Positions 16,029-24,623 of a stretch of DNA of 52,141 nt are shown piece by piece (within the stretch, counting starts at the first letter, position 1; every line of letters starts with the position of its first letter). The notes below the pieces were generated by a model. That model made no database searches and was not told the DNA's origin. It was given only the letters and a program-made list of their open reading frames with translations. Source of the stretch: Bacteroidales bacterium (GTDB taxonomy: Bacteria; Bacteroidota; Bacteroidia; Bacteroidales; Tenuifilaceae); contig JAFWUG010000030.1 of assembly GCA_017524185.1 (NCBI GenBank), positions 1-52,141 of the forward strand, in the 5' to 3' direction. Both the position numbers and the translations under genes were made by a program.

Positions 16029-16616
16029 ATGACCAAGACGCAAAACGAGCCTGACAAAACGTCAGCCGAGCACATCGACACTGACACGGCAGCTGCTAGT
16101 ACAGCTGCCGAGGCCGATAATCAGCCGCAAAGTGTTGAAGATATTGATAATCAACCCGAAACTTCGAGCGCAGCCGACTCCTTTGAGAAACAGTATGAGG
16201 AGATGAAGGACAAATACTTGCGCCTGTCGGCCGAGTTCGACAACTATCGTAAACGCACCCTCCGCGAGAAGGCCGACATGCTCAAATATGCAGCCGAAGA
16301 TACGCTGCGCGACATGCTTCCCGTTATCGACGACCTTGATCGTGCCATGCAGGCTGTTGAATCGGCCACCGATATAGATTCTCTGAAGCAGGGTATTGCT
16401 TTGATAACCAATAAATTCCATGAATTTATAAAGGGCAAAGGCGTGCGCGTGATCGAGTGCATTGGTCAGCCGCTCGACACCGATTTGCACGAGGCCATAA
16501 GCAAAATACCCGCTCCAGATGAGGCTCAAAAGGGCAAAATTATCGATGTGGTGCAAAAGGGCTACACGCTGAACGAAAAGGTGATGCGCTTTGCCAAAGT
16601 GGTAGTAGGCGAATAG
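16029..16616 (+). CDS. grpE: Nucleotide exchange factor GrpE
   Basis: The 195-residue protein releases ADP from DnaK in the Hsp70 chaperone cycle. The first about 55 residues are acidic, low-complexity and probably disordered. A long coiled helix follows (KQYEEMKDKYLRLSAEFDNY) leading into the GrpE signature region (FDNYRKRTLREKADM, LLPV-type MLPVIDDLDRAM). The C-terminal beta domain ends VQKGYTLNEKVMRFAKVVV, the most conserved part of the family. dnaJ starts 27 bases downstream, and the pair shares the palindrome-flanked promoter at 15955-15990. dnaK is not in the window. Confidence 0.97.
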   Translation: MTKTQNEPDKTSAEHIDTDTAAASTAAEADNQPQSVEDIDNQPETSSAADSFEKQYEEMKDKYLRLSAEFDNYRKRTLREKADMLKYAAEDTLRDMLPVIDDLDRAMQAVESATDIDSLKQGIALITNKFHEFIKGKGVRVIECIGQPLDTDLHEAISKIPAPDEAQKGKIIDVVQKGYTLNEKVMRFAKVVVGE

Positions 16617-16643
16617 AAATACACCACAAAAAACACAGAACCA

Positions 16644-17795
16644 GTGGCAGAGAAAAGAGACTATTACGAGGTGCTCGGCGTGGGCAAAGGCGCCACCAAA
16701 GACGAGATCAAGAAGGCATATCGCAAGAAAGCCATCGAGTTTCACCCCGATAAAAATCCGGGCAACAAAGAGGCCGAAGATAAGTTCAAAGAGGCAGCCG
16801 AAGCCTACGAGGTGCTTAGCAACGATGACAAACGCGCTCGCTACGACCGTTTTGGCCATGCTGGTATGGGTGGTGCTGCGGGCGGTCATGCTGGCGGCTT
16901 CACCATGGAGGATATATTTTCGCAATTCGGAGATATATTCGGTGGTCATTTCGGTGGCTTTGGTGGCTTTGGCCGCAGTTCGCGCGGTGGCGGCGGCCGT
17001 CCGCGTCAGCGCGGTGCCGATCTGCGCGTGAAGGTGAAGCTTACACTCTCCGAGATTGCCAACGGCACCGAGAAGAAGATAAAGGTGAACAAATACACCG
17101 GCTGCCCCACATGCGGTGGTTCGGGAGCCGAGGGGAGCGGCGGCAAGCAAACCTGCGCCACTTGCGGTGGTTCGGGCTATGTGATGCAGGTGGTGAACTC
17201 GTTCTTTGGCCGTGCGCAGATGCAGCAGGTTTGCCCCACCTGCGGCGGCGAGGGCGAAATCATAACCCACAAATGTAAAGCCTGTGGCGGCGAGGGCGTG
17301 GTGCGCGACGACGAGGTTATCACCATCAAAATACCGGCTGGTGTGGCCGAGGGTATGCAGCTCAGCCTTTCGGGCAAGGGCAATGCCGCCCGCCATGGCG
17401 GAATACCCGGCGATTTGTTGGTGGTGGTTGAAGAGGAGAAGCACCCCGAACTGGTGCGCGATGGCAACGACATCATCTATAGTCTTAACCTCAGCATCCC
17501 CACGGCCATTTTGGGCGCAACAGTCGAGATTCCTACCATCGACGGCAAGGTGAAAATTAAAATCGACCCAGGAACACAGCCCGGCAAAATACTCCGCCTG
17601 CGCGGAAAGGGTCTGCCCGACGTGAATGGCTACGAGCGCGGCGATTTGCTGGTGGTGGTGAATGTGTATGTGCCCAAAAATATAAGCCGCGACGAGCGTA
17701 ATGCCATCGAAAAGATGGCCTCATCGCCCAATTTTGAGCCCGATCCCAAGGAGGGAGGCTCGTTCTTTGAGAAGATTCGCGGTTACTTCAACTAA
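16644..17795 (+). CDS. dnaJ: Chaperone DnaJ (Hsp40)
   Basis: The 383-residue co-chaperone delivers substrates to DnaK and stimulates its ATPase. It has a J domain with HPD at residues 34-36, a Gly/Phe-rich linker (about 70-125), and a zinc domain with four CxxCxGxG repeats (cysteines 154/157, 171/174, 197/200, 211/214). Two beta-rich substrate domains and a C-terminal dimerisation segment follow. The start is GTG at 16644; no ATG fits. It lies in an apparent operon with grpE upstream and yqeY 12 bases downstream. Confidence 0.98.
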   Translation: MAEKRDYYEVLGVGKGATKDEIKKAYRKKAIEFHPDKNPGNKEAEDKFKEAAEAYEVLSNDDKRARYDRFGHAGMGGAAGGHAGGFTMEDIFSQFGDIFGGHFGGFGGFGRSSRGGGGRPRQRGADLRVKVKLTLSEIANGTEKKIKVNKYTGCPTCGGSGAEGSGGKQTCATCGGSGYVMQVVNSFFGRAQMQQVCPTCGGEGEIITHKCKACGGEGVVRDDEVITIKIPAGVAEGMQLSLSGKGNAARHGGIPGDLLVVVEEEKHPELVRDGNDIIYSLNLSIPTAILGATVEIPTIDGKVKIKIDPGTQPGKILRLRGKGLPDVNGYERGDLLVVVNVYVPKNISRDERNAIEKMASSPNFEPDPKEGGSFFEKIRGYFN

Positions 17796-17807
17796 TCGCT
17801 AAAAACA

Positions 17808-18269
17808 ATGTCAATCATGACCTTAGAGGAACAGATAAATCAAGACATAGCAGCAGCTATGAAAGCGCAGGAGAAGGCTCGCTTGGAGGCTCTGCGCGCA
17901 ATAAAAAGTGCCATTCTGGTGGAGAAAACATCGGGTGCGCACAAGGACACCCTAACGGCCGATGTGGAGATGAAACTCTTGCAGCGTCAGCTCAAGCAGC
18001 GTCAGGATGCAGCGGAGCTCTATGCCAACGCAGGTAGGCAAGAACTGGCCGACAAAGAGTTGGCCGAGGCCGAGGTGATAAAGGCCTATCTCCCCAAAAT
18101 GCTCTCTGAGGACGAACTACGTGTTGAATTACAGCGTATTATGACCGAGGTTGGAGCATCGTCGCCCGCCGATATGGGCAAGGTGATGGGCGTGGCCACC
18201 AAGCAGCTGGCGGGCAAGGCCGATGGGAAGGCCATTTCTACCCTTGTTAAGGCCATGTTGGCCAAGTAG
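17808..18269 (+). CDS. GatB/YqeY domain protein
   Basis: The 153-residue protein consists of a stand-alone YqeY/GatB-tail domain (LEEQINQDIAAAMKAQEKAR, RLEALRAIKSAI, ADMGKVMGVATKQLAGKADG). The domain resembles the tRNA-binding tail of the GatB amidotransferase subunit, but the single-domain protein has no proven reaction. ATGs at 17808 and 17817 are possible. It is the last gene of the grpE-dnaJ group. Plus-strand transcription would run antisense through the next gene until the hairpin at 18644-18680. Confidence 0.9.
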   Translation: MSIMTLEEQINQDIAAAMKAQEKARLEALRAIKSAILVEKTSGAHKDTLTADVEMKLLQRQLKQRQDAAELYANAGRQELADKELAEAEVIKAYLPKMLSEDELRVELQRIMTEVGASSPADMGKVMGVATKQLAGKADGKAISTLVKAMLAK

Positions 18270-18283
18270 TTTGGGGTGAGGTA

Positions 18284-18616
18284 TTAGTCGGCCACGGCTC
18301 TGAACTTGTCGGTGCCCTCGATGCGCTCCAGCTCTGTGCCTATGCGGTTTTTGAGGTAGGGAATTATGGCAGGGTCGCAGTTGGCTATGTAGTTCAGATC
18401 GAACATCATGAAATGATACTCGTCGGCCACATACTCCTCGGTCTCCGTTCCTGAGTAGAACCGCCAGCCGCTGTCGCCATCCTCTTCGGGCTGCTCCTTG
18501 TACATGTAGCCCACGGGCATTCCATCAACGGTGATGGTGTCTGATGCGTAGCAATAGCCCCTGGGGGCTATCAATTCCTGCACATCGTCGGGCTTAATCT
18601 TGTATTTGAAGTCCAT
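18284..18616 (-). CDS. DUF2185 (Imm33-like) protein, possible orphan immunity protein
   Basis: The 110-residue product has the DUF2185 pattern: GYCYASDTITVDGMPVGYMY, DSGWRFYSGTETEEYV and NCDPAIIPYL. Members of this family occur as immunity proteins in polymorphic toxin loci (Imm33) and also alone. No toxin gene is visible beside it, so the immunity role is inference from the family. The start at 18616 (MDFKYKIKPDD) is chosen because the -7 box at 18634-18641 lies just upstream; the longer reading to 18652 needs a TTG and would begin upstream of the transcript. The gene is convergent with yqeY and divergent from hipBA. No signal peptide. Confidence 0.8.
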   Translation of the reverse strand: MDFKYKIKPDDVQELIAPRGYCYASDTITVDGMPVGYMYKEQPEEDGDSGWRFYSGTETEEYVADEYHFMMFDLNYIANCDPAIIPYLKNRIGTELERIEGTDKFRAVAD

Positions 18617-18633
18617 TGGGTTGGTATTTTGGG

Positions 18634-18641
18634 CAAATATA
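18634..18641 (-). promoter_or_regulatory. -7 promoter element of the DUF2185 gene
   Basis: On the minus strand this reads TATATTTG, a perfect -7 match 18 bases upstream of the ATG at 18616. The region where a -33 would lie is occupied by the hairpin at 18644-18680. Confidence 0.6.
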
Positions 18642-18643
18642 GC

Positions 18644-18680
18644 AAAAAGCAAGAAAATCGTTGGGGTTTTCTTGCTTTTT
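18644..18680. terminator. Long perfect hairpin (bidirectional terminator or regulatory stem)
   Basis: A 14-base perfect inverted repeat: AAAAAGCAAGAAAA (18644-18657) and TTTTCTTGCTTTTT (18667-18680) with a 9-base loop. On the plus strand it ends in five T residues, so it can stop read-through from grpE-dnaJ-yqeY. It also abuts the -7 box of the DUF2185 gene and replaces its -33 region, so a regulatory role is possible. Confidence 0.7.
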
Positions 18681-18723
18681 AGTCGTATATGGTGTTGTAA
18701 ATCAAAAAAATATGTCTGAAATG

Positions 18724-18755
18724 TTTGGTGGATATATCAAACTTTTATAATTTTG
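18724..18755 (+). promoter_or_regulatory. Promoter of hipBA
   Basis: -33 TTTG at 18724-18727, exactly 20 bases of spacer, -7 TAATTTTG at 18748-18755. Transcription would begin near 18762, about 75 bases before the hipB ATG. A TATCA half-site (18735-18739) lies in the spacer. Confidence 0.75.
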
Positions 18756-18763
18756 CAGTCGTA

Positions 18764-18824
18764 ACTATCACTAAGTTGATAATAAATATAGTTTTTATCA
18801 TATAATCTTCAATATAGTGATAGT
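18764..18824 (+). promoter_or_regulatory. Candidate HipB operator array (TATCA/TGATA half-sites)
   Basis: A perfect 10-base inverted repeat, ACTATCACTA (18764-18773) and TAGTGATAGT (18815-18824), encloses a second one, TGATAA (18777-18782) and TTATCA (18795-18800). TATCA occurs at 18766 and 18796, and TGATA at 18777 and 18818; another TATCA is at 18735. The pair TATCA-N6-TGATA (18766-18781) sits at the predicted transcription start. E. coli HipB binds TATCC-N8-GGATA, so the layout is similar though the letters differ. Confidence 0.6.
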
Positions 18825-18837
18825 AAAACTTGTTTGT

Positions 18838-19149
18838 ATGGACGATTTTTACGAATATTCTACACCAGAACTTGTACGTTTGCTCGGCGTGCGGTTCAAA
18901 GAGTATAGGATGAGCTGTAATCTTACTCAAAAGGAGGTTGCCGAGCGCTCGGGCATTGGACTAACCACCATACACAAGTTTGAGAATGGAACGGCGGGCA
19001 ACTTGTCTTTGGCTACATTTATTCTGCTATTGAAAGTTGTTGGGCAAGTAAACGCTTTGGATGATGTTTTGCCCGAACTGCCTGAATCTCCGTATCTTGT
19101 ACGTAAGCAAGAAAAAAAGGCGCAACGAATTAGACATCCTAAAAAATAA
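18838..19149 (+). CDS. hipB: HipB-like XRE-family antitoxin/repressor
   Basis: The 103-residue protein contains one Cro/C1-type helix-turn-helix (about residues 12-70; LGVRFKEYRMSCNLTQKEVA, RSGIGLTTIHKFENG). A basic tail follows (KQEKKAQRIRHPKK). By family knowledge HipB binds operators in its own promoter and sequesters the HipA kinase. It lies 6 bases before hipA and 14 bases after the half-site array. The ATG at 18838 is preferred over an in-frame GTG at 18817 because the latter falls within the operator array. Confidence 0.88.
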   Translation: MDDFYEYSTPELVRLLGVRFKEYRMSCNLTQKEVAERSGIGLTTIHKFENGTAGNLSLATFILLLKVVGQVNALDDVLPELPESPYLVRKQEKKAQRIRHPKK

Positions 19150-19155
19150 GCAGAT

Positions 19156-20649
19156 ATGATACAGACGTTGAAAGTAATGCTGTGGGGCGAGGAGGTTGGA
19201 CGGCTGGCGTGGGACAAACGCCGTCGGCTGTCCTATTTCACCTATAGCCCCAATTTTATTAAAAAAGGGCTAAATATCTCTCCGATAGTGGCTCCGACAG
19301 ATGGCATACGTGCGTTGGTTCCTGTTTGGGGCGAGGAGGCCAAAATCTACCAAAAACTCCCCGCTTTTGTGGCCGATTCGCTGCCCGACGCTTGGGGTAG
19401 TCAGCTTTTTGACCTTTGGCGACAGCAAAACCACTTGTCGAATGCCGACATTAGTCCGCTCGACAAGCTTTCGTTTATTGGTAAGCGCGGAATGGGTGCG
19501 CTGGAGTTTGAGCCGGAACTACCCCGTGAGCATAAGGATTCTAAGGTCGATTTGCAATCGTTGGCCGATTTGGCCATGCGGATATACGCAGAGCGTGAGA
19601 ATGCGCGCATTATGCCCGACGAGTCGATTACCATGCAGTCGCTCTTAACCGTGGGAACATCTGCCGGAGGTCGTCAGCCCAAGGCAATTATTGCTATCAA
19701 TCCCAAAAACGGCGAGATACGAAGTGGGCAAATTGTTGGTTTAAAGGGATTTGACTATTATTTGCTGAAATTTGGCTACGAGCCAATGTGTTCGGCTGAA
19801 ATTGAGATGACCTACTACGAATTGGCGTTGCAAGCAGGCATACGCATGATGCACTCTGAACTGTATAAAGTTGATGGTACTAATCATTTCATAACCAAGC
19901 GTTTCGATCGAGATGGCGAGAGAAAGATTTTTACGCAAACGTTAGCGGCAATTGACCCAGATGCTGGAAGTTACGAGCGATTGATTACGGTTTGTCGCAA
20001 ACTGCATCTGCCCGAATCCGACTGCCAGGAGGTGTTTAGGCGGATGGTTTTCAATATTTTGGCAAATAATACGGATGACCATCACAAAAATTTTTCGTTC
20101 ATAATGAACGAGGATGGTTCGTGGCATTTGTCGCCAGCCTACGATATTACTTACATTTTAAACTCAGGCGGTTATCTTCCCGACAAGGATCATTGCCTAT
20201 ACATAAGAGCCAAAACGAGGGATTTCTCCCGCCCCGAAATCATTGAGTTTGCGCGCGATAATGGCATTCGCCGTCCCGATTCCATCATTCGCGATGTGGC
20301 CAATGCGCTGAAGCAATTCCGCGCCATCGCCACTAAAAACGGTGTTACGGACGAGTGGGTTGGTAGGGTGGAGGCAACCATTGTTGACCACCTGAAGGCA
20401 TGGGGCGAGTGGACCGAAACTGAGCAAACATCGGCGTTGAGAATCAATGGCCATTCGGTGGCCAATATACGCATTGAGCAAAGCCACAAGGGTAACTTCT
20501 ATCTGTTCGCCAATATTGATGGCAACGAGCGTAAATACGTGATTGGCAAGAACAAGGAGGCGTTTTTGCTGATTGAGCGAACGGGCATTAGCAATATGAG
20601 CGCGGAGCAGCTCCAATCGTTGGTCGAGGTTTGTTTTGAGTTGAGCTAA
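19156..20649 (+). CDS. hipA: HipA-like serine/threonine kinase toxin
   Basis: The 497-residue protein is a HipA-type kinase; E. coli HipA phosphorylates glutamyl-tRNA synthetase and causes growth arrest. The N-terminal coupling domain (about 1-120) is followed by a glycine-rich loop (VGTSAGGRQPKA, 166-177), which contains S169 where autophosphorylation may occur. The catalytic core has NNTDDHHKN (304-312, catalytic D307) and the metal-binding D330 in LSPAYDI. It is about 55 residues longer than E. coli HipA. The extra C-terminal piece (from about 433, LRINGHSVANIRI) is a small beta-rich extension of unknown role. The reading frame is intact, so the toxin is probably functional. Confidence 0.92.
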   Translation: MIQTLKVMLWGEEVGRLAWDKRRRLSYFTYSPNFIKKGLNISPIVAPTDGIRALVPVWGEEAKIYQKLPAFVADSLPDAWGSQLFDLWRQQNHLSNADISPLDKLSFIGKRGMGALEFEPELPREHKDSKVDLQSLADLAMRIYAERENARIMPDESITMQSLLTVGTSAGGRQPKAIIAINPKNGEIRSGQIVGLKGFDYYLLKFGYEPMCSAEIEMTYYELALQAGIRMMHSELYKVDGTNHFITKRFDRDGERKIFTQTLAAIDPDAGSYERLITVCRKLHLPESDCQEVFRRMVFNILANNTDDHHKNFSFIMNEDGSWHLSPAYDITYILNSGGYLPDKDHCLYIRAKTRDFSRPEIIEFARDNGIRRPDSIIRDVANALKQFRAIATKNGVTDEWVGRVEATIVDHLKAWGEWTETEQTSALRINGHSVANIRIEQSHKGNFYLFANIDGNERKYVIGKNKEAFLLIERTGISNMSAEQLQSLVEVCFELS

Positions 20650-20723
20650 GTTGCTGTTTGTTAGTGTTGTGGCTTTATTTTGCGCGACAAAACATCAGGT
20701 TTTGGGCTTATTTTGCTTCGTCG

Positions 20724-20755
20724 TTTGGCAGTTTGTCGCTTTGTTGTTACCTTTG
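20724..20755 (+). promoter_or_regulatory. Promoter of purL
   Basis: -33 TTTG at 20724-20727, 20-base spacer, -7 TACCTTTG at 20748-20755; both elements match the Bacteroidota consensus. The start site would be near 20762, giving a leader of about 48 bases. No purine riboswitch-like structure fits in that space. Confidence 0.8.
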
Positions 20756-20809
20756 TAGTGTATTGCCAATTTGGTAGTATAACCGTAAATATCATAAGCA
20801 CAAACAATT

Positions 20810-23038
20810 ATGCCCAATAGACCCATAACGCCCGAGGTGGTGAAGGAGCTGGGTCTCCTGCCCGAAGAGTTTGAGCAAATAGTGAAATACTTAGGGCGCA
20901 AGCCCAATTTCACCGAGTTGAGCATCTACTCGGTGATGTGGTCGGAACACGCCTCGTATAAGAACTCCATAAAGTATCTGAAAACGCTACCCCGTAAGGG
21001 TTCAGCCATACTGTGTGAGGCCGGACAGGAAAACGCAGGTTTGGTTGATATTGGCGATGGCATGGCCTGCTGTTTTAAGATGGAGTCGCACAATCATCCA
21101 TGCGCTGTGGAACCCTATCAGGGCGCGGCTACAGGTGTGGGAGGTATCAATCGCGACATTTTCACCATGGGAGCTCGCCCTGTGGCGCAGTTAAACTCGT
21201 TACGTTTCGGCAATCTGCAAGCCGATCGCACCAAATGGCTGATAAAAGGCGTTGTGAAGGGCATAGGCAACTATGGTAATGCTTTTGGCATACCTGTGCT
21301 TGGCGGCGAGGTGCAGTTCGACGATTCATACTACATGAACCCGCTGGTGAACGCCATGTCGGTGGGTCTTGTGGATAAGAATGGCGTGGTTTCGGCAGTG
21401 GCCAAGGGTCCCGGAAACCCCGTGTATATTGTTGGTTCGTCAACTGGCAAGGACGGTATACATGGTGCAACATTCGCATCGGCCAACATCACCGAAGATT
21501 CGGCCGACGACATCCCCTCAATCCAGGTGGGCGACCCGTTCCAAGAGAAAATCACCATGGAGGCCAGCCTCGAATGCATCAAAACAGGCGCATTGGTAGG
21601 TATGCAAGACATGGGCGCGGCGGGTATCATCTGCTCCACGTCGGAGATGAGCGAGAAGGGCGGTTGCGGCATGCGCATCGATCTGAGCAAAGTGCCCCTA
21701 CGTCAGCAAAATATGGAGGCTTGGGAGATACTGCTCTCCGAATCGCAGGAGCGTATGCTCATGGTGGTGCAGAAGGGGCGCGAGGCCGATATTGAGGCCG
21801 TGCTTAACCGCTGGGACATCAACTACGCCATCATAGGCGAGGTAACCGAGGGCGACACGCTCGAATTTTCGTATCGAGGCCAGGTGGTGGCGCAGGTACC
21901 CGCGTCGAGCTTAGTGCTGGGCGGCGGTGCGCCAGTTTACGACCGTGAGTTCCGTGAACCTGCCTACTATAAAGAGTATCAGAAGTTTAATATCGATAGC
22001 GTACCCGAACCCGCCAATATTGGCGAAGTGCTGCGACACTTGGTGTCGCACCCCAATATAGCCAGCAAACGCTGGGTTACAGAGCAGTACGACACCATGA
22101 TTGGCACGGGCAACATGACCACCAATGTGCCATCGGACGCTGGCGTGTTCAACCTGAAGGGAACGCGCAAGGCTTTGCTGATGACTGCCGATTGCAATGG
22201 TCGCTACGTGAAAGCCGACCCCGAGGTGGGCACAATGATTGCGGTGGCCGAGGCAGCTCGCAACATCACCTGCACCGGTGGCCGTCCGTTGGCCATAACC
22301 GACTGTTTGAACTTCGGAAATCCTTATAATCCAGAAGTTTACTGGCAGTTCGTGCAGTCCATAAAGGGCATGGGCGCGGCTTGTACCAAGTTCGATACGC
22401 CCGTAACGGGAGGCAATGTAAGTTTCTACAATCAGGCATCCATTGGTGGCAAGGAGGAGGCAGTGTTCCCAACCCCCACCATTGGTATGATTGGCTTGCT
22501 CGATGATAAGAAACAGCACACCACGCTGGCGTTCCGCGATAAAGGACACATGATTTATCTTATCGGTCGCACGGTGAACGATATTGCCTCGTCGGAGTAT
22601 CTCTACAGCTACCACGGCATCAAGGCTTCGCCTGCACCCTATTTCAACCTCGAAGAGGAGTTTGCCATGCAGCAGACCCTGCGCGAGCTCATAGGCCAGA
22701 ATCTAATTCAGTCGGCTCACGATGTGAGCGATGGCGGCTTATTCATTGCCTTGCTCGAAAGCGCAATGCCCAACAATTTGGGCTTCGACATCACCACCGA
22801 CGCTGAGGTTCGTACCGACGCGTTTCTGTTTGGCGAGGCGCAGGGGCGTGTGGTGGTATCGGTTTCGCTATCGCGCGAAGCACAGTTCCTCGACTATATG
22901 GCCACCTCCAAGGTTCCGTTCACGGCATTGGGTCATGTAACCAAGTCGGAGATCCGCATCGACGATGTGGCCTACGGCTTTGTGGATGATTTCAAGCAGA
23001 CCTACCTCAGTGCCATAGAGCGTATCATCGAGGGATAG
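20810..23038 (+). CDS. purL: Phosphoribosylformylglycinamidine synthase subunit PurL (small type)
   Basis: The 742-residue protein is the small form of FGAM synthase, which converts FGAR, glutamine and ATP to FGAM in purine synthesis. It begins close to the family signature (YSVMWSEHASYKNSI), followed by CFKMESHNHPCAVEPYQGAATGVGG (shown over two segments: MESHNHP and GAATGVGG). DSYYMNPLVNAMSVG, MQDMGAAGIICSTSEM and SAHDVSDGGL are also present. The small form needs separate PurQ and PurS, neither of which is in the window. menG starts 3 bases after the stop. Confidence 0.97.
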   Translation: MPNRPITPEVVKELGLLPEEFEQIVKYLGRKPNFTELSIYSVMWSEHASYKNSIKYLKTLPRKGSAILCEAGQENAGLVDIGDGMACCFKMESHNHPCAVEPYQGAATGVGGINRDIFTMGARPVAQLNSLRFGNLQADRTKWLIKGVVKGIGNYGNAFGIPVLGGEVQFDDSYYMNPLVNAMSVGLVDKNGVVSAVAKGPGNPVYIVGSSTGKDGIHGATFASANITEDSADDIPSIQVGDPFQEKITMEASLECIKTGALVGMQDMGAAGIICSTSEMSEKGGCGMRIDLSKVPLRQQNMEAWEILLSESQERMLMVVQKGREADIEAVLNRWDINYAIIGEVTEGDTLEFSYRGQVVAQVPASSLVLGGGAPVYDREFREPAYYKEYQKFNIDSVPEPANIGEVLRHLVSHPNIASKRWVTEQYDTMIGTGNMTTNVPSDAGVFNLKGTRKALLMTADCNGRYVKADPEVGTMIAVAEAARNITCTGGRPLAITDCLNFGNPYNPEVYWQFVQSIKGMGAACTKFDTPVTGGNVSFYNQASIGGKEEAVFPTPTIGMIGLLDDKKQHTTLAFRDKGHMIYLIGRTVNDIASSEYLYSYHGIKASPAPYFNLEEEFAMQQTLRELIGQNLIQSAHDVSDGGLFIALLESAMPNNLGFDITTDAEVRTDAFLFGEAQGRVVVSVSLSREAQFLDYMATSKVPFTALGHVTKSEIRIDDVAYGFVDDFKQTYLSAIERIIEG

Positions 23039-23041
23039 TCC

Positions 23042-23761
23042 ATGCCAGAGCCGCAGCCTTTGAGCAAATCGACGCCAGCGGTGGCCGCCATGTTCAATGG
23101 CATAGCCCCCCGCTACGATGCGCTAAACCATCTGCTAAGTTTGGGCATCGATAGGATTTGGCGTTGGCGGCTTGTGCGGAGGCTTGCTGCTTTTAGCCCC
23201 TCGCGCGTGCTCGATGTGGCCACCGGCACCGCCGATTTGGCCATTGCGTTGGCGCGTCGTGTGCCATCAGTTTCTGTCGAAGGCATCGATATAGCAAGTG
23301 CCATGCTGCAGATTGGTGAGCAGAAGGTGCAGCATGCTGGGCTTGAGCAGCGTGTTGTGCTCAATCAAGCGTCGGCTCTTAGCATTCCTTTCGCCGACAA
23401 CCAGTTCGATGCTGCTATGGTGGCCTTTGGCGTGCGCAATTTCGAGGATTTGGAGCGCGGATTGGCCGAGATGGTGCGTACGGTGCGTCCAGGTGGACAT
23501 GTGATGGTGTTGGAGTTTTCGATGCCCCGTCGTTGGCCAATAAGGCCGCTCTATAGGTTCTATTTTAAGCATATTTTGCCCGTTGTGGGTGGTTGGGTGT
23601 CGGGCAGCAGGGCGGCTTATGATTATCTCCCTAATTCTGTTTCTCAATTTCCTCAGGATGAGGAGTTTATTGGTGTAATGGAGCGGGTGGGGCTCACTCA
23701 GTGCGCCTACACCTCCTTGTCGTTGGGCGTTGCCACGCTCTATCAGGCTCAGAAAGCCTAA
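23042..23761 (+). CDS. menG: Demethylmenaquinone methyltransferase (UbiE/MenG)
   Basis: The 239-residue SAM-dependent methyltransferase performs the last step of menaquinone synthesis. The UbiE signature YDALNHLLSLGIDRIWR is near the N-terminus, followed by the SAM site (VLDVATGTADLAIALA), DAAMVAFGVRNFEDL, and RPGGHVMVLEFSMP. The closing VATLYQAQK region is typical. It follows purL by 3 bases and shares its promoter, which pairs purine and quinone synthesis in one transcript. Since Bacteroidota use menaquinone, MenG is preferred over UbiE. Confidence 0.95.
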   Translation: MPEPQPLSKSTPAVAAMFNGIAPRYDALNHLLSLGIDRIWRWRLVRRLAAFSPSRVLDVATGTADLAIALARRVPSVSVEGIDIASAMLQIGEQKVQHAGLEQRVVLNQASALSIPFADNQFDAAMVAFGVRNFEDLERGLAEMVRTVRPGGHVMVLEFSMPRRWPIRPLYRFYFKHILPVVGGWVSGSRAAYDYLPNSVSQFPQDEEFIGVMERVGLTQCAYTSLSLGVATLYQAQKA

Positions 23762-23810
23762 GGGCTGGGAGTGTATGTGAAAATTAAGCCCAAGGCTCAA
23801 CTAAAATTAT

Positions 23811-23818
23811 TAAATTTG
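23811..23818 (+). promoter_or_regulatory. -7 promoter element of the SDR gene
   Basis: TAAATTTG, a perfect -7 match, 29 bases upstream of the ATG at 23848. No TTTG at the normal -33 distance. Confidence 0.55.
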
Positions 23819-23847
23819 TGGGCATCAATCTATCTTAGTTTGACATA

Positions 23848-24612
23848 ATGGCACAGCAGAAGATAGCCCTAATCACGGGCGCAACATCGGGCATAGGCCG
23901 CGCAGCAGCGCAAACGCTAGCCCAGAATGGTTTCGACCTAATTATCACCGGACGCCGTCAGGAGCGGCTTGCGGCCATACGCGAGGAACTGGAGCGCGAT
24001 TGCAAGTGCAGGGTGCTACCTCTCTGTTTCGATGTTAGGCAGCGCACCGAGGTGGAACAGGCTATAGGCTCGTTGCCTCAGGATTGGCGTGCCATAGATG
24101 TGTTGGTGAATAATGCGGGTTTGGCCGTTGGCTTAGAGCATCTGCACGAGGGGCAAATCGACGATTGGGAGCGTATGATTGATACCAACATCAAGGGCGT
24201 GCTCTATACCACTCGCTGCGTGGCACCGCTGATGGTTGAGCGCGGTGGCGGCCATATTGTGAACATAGGTTCCATTGCGGGTACGCAGGTGTATGAGAAT
24301 GGTAATGTTTATTGCGCCACCAAGCACGCCATGCACGCGTTGTCGCAGGGCATGAGGCAGGATATGTTAAAGCATAATATTCGTGTGAGCGAGGTGCGCC
24401 CGGGCTTGCTCGAAACAGAGTTCTCCATTGTACGTTTTAAGGGCGATACCGCTCGCGCCAGCCGCACCTACGATGGTCTTACTCCGCTCTATGCCAACGA
24501 TATAGCCGAGGCCATTCTGTTCGTAGTAACACGCCCAGCGCATGTTTGCATCAATGATATTGAGATAACGCCTACCGCGCAGGCCTCGTCGGGGCTTGTG
24601 TTCAGGCAGTAG
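23848..24612 (+). CDS. Short-chain dehydrogenase/reductase (YdfG-like)
   Basis: The 254-residue protein is a classical SDR with NADP-type cofactor site TGATSGIG (about 10-17) plus the basic ITGRRQERL segment, the structural NNAG motif (about 88-91) and the catalytic Ser...Tyr-x3-Lys as NIGSIAG and YCATK. The C-terminal half (VRPGLLETEFSIVRF) resembles YdfG/serine 3-dehydrogenase-type enzymes that reduce malonic semialdehyde or oxidise hydroxy acids. The substrate is not certain. The next gene, a malate/lactate-type dehydrogenase, begins 11 bases later, so the two oxidoreductases may share a pathway. Confidence 0.88.
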   Translation: MAQQKIALITGATSGIGRAAAQTLAQNGFDLIITGRRQERLAAIREELERDCKCRVLPLCFDVRQRTEVEQAIGSLPQDWRAIDVLVNNAGLAVGLEHLHEGQIDDWERMIDTNIKGVLYTTRCVAPLMVERGGGHIVNIGSIAGTQVYENGNVYCATKHAMHALSQGMRQDMLKHNIRVSEVRPGLLETEFSIVRFKGDTARASRTYDGLTPLYANDIAEAILFVVTRPAHVCINDIEITPTAQASSGLVFRQ

Positions 24613-24623
24613 TTTGCACAACC

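Noticed and set aside
16062..17444. A 460-codon open frame antisense to grpE and dnaJ
   Set aside because: The opposite strand carries two certain genes with all family motifs. The antisense product is rich in His, Leu, Ala and Gly as expected from reverse-complemented codons, and shows no recognisable domain or start signal.
21911..22615. A 234-codon open frame antisense to purL
   Set aside because: Shadow of codon bias in purL; no promoter and no domain.
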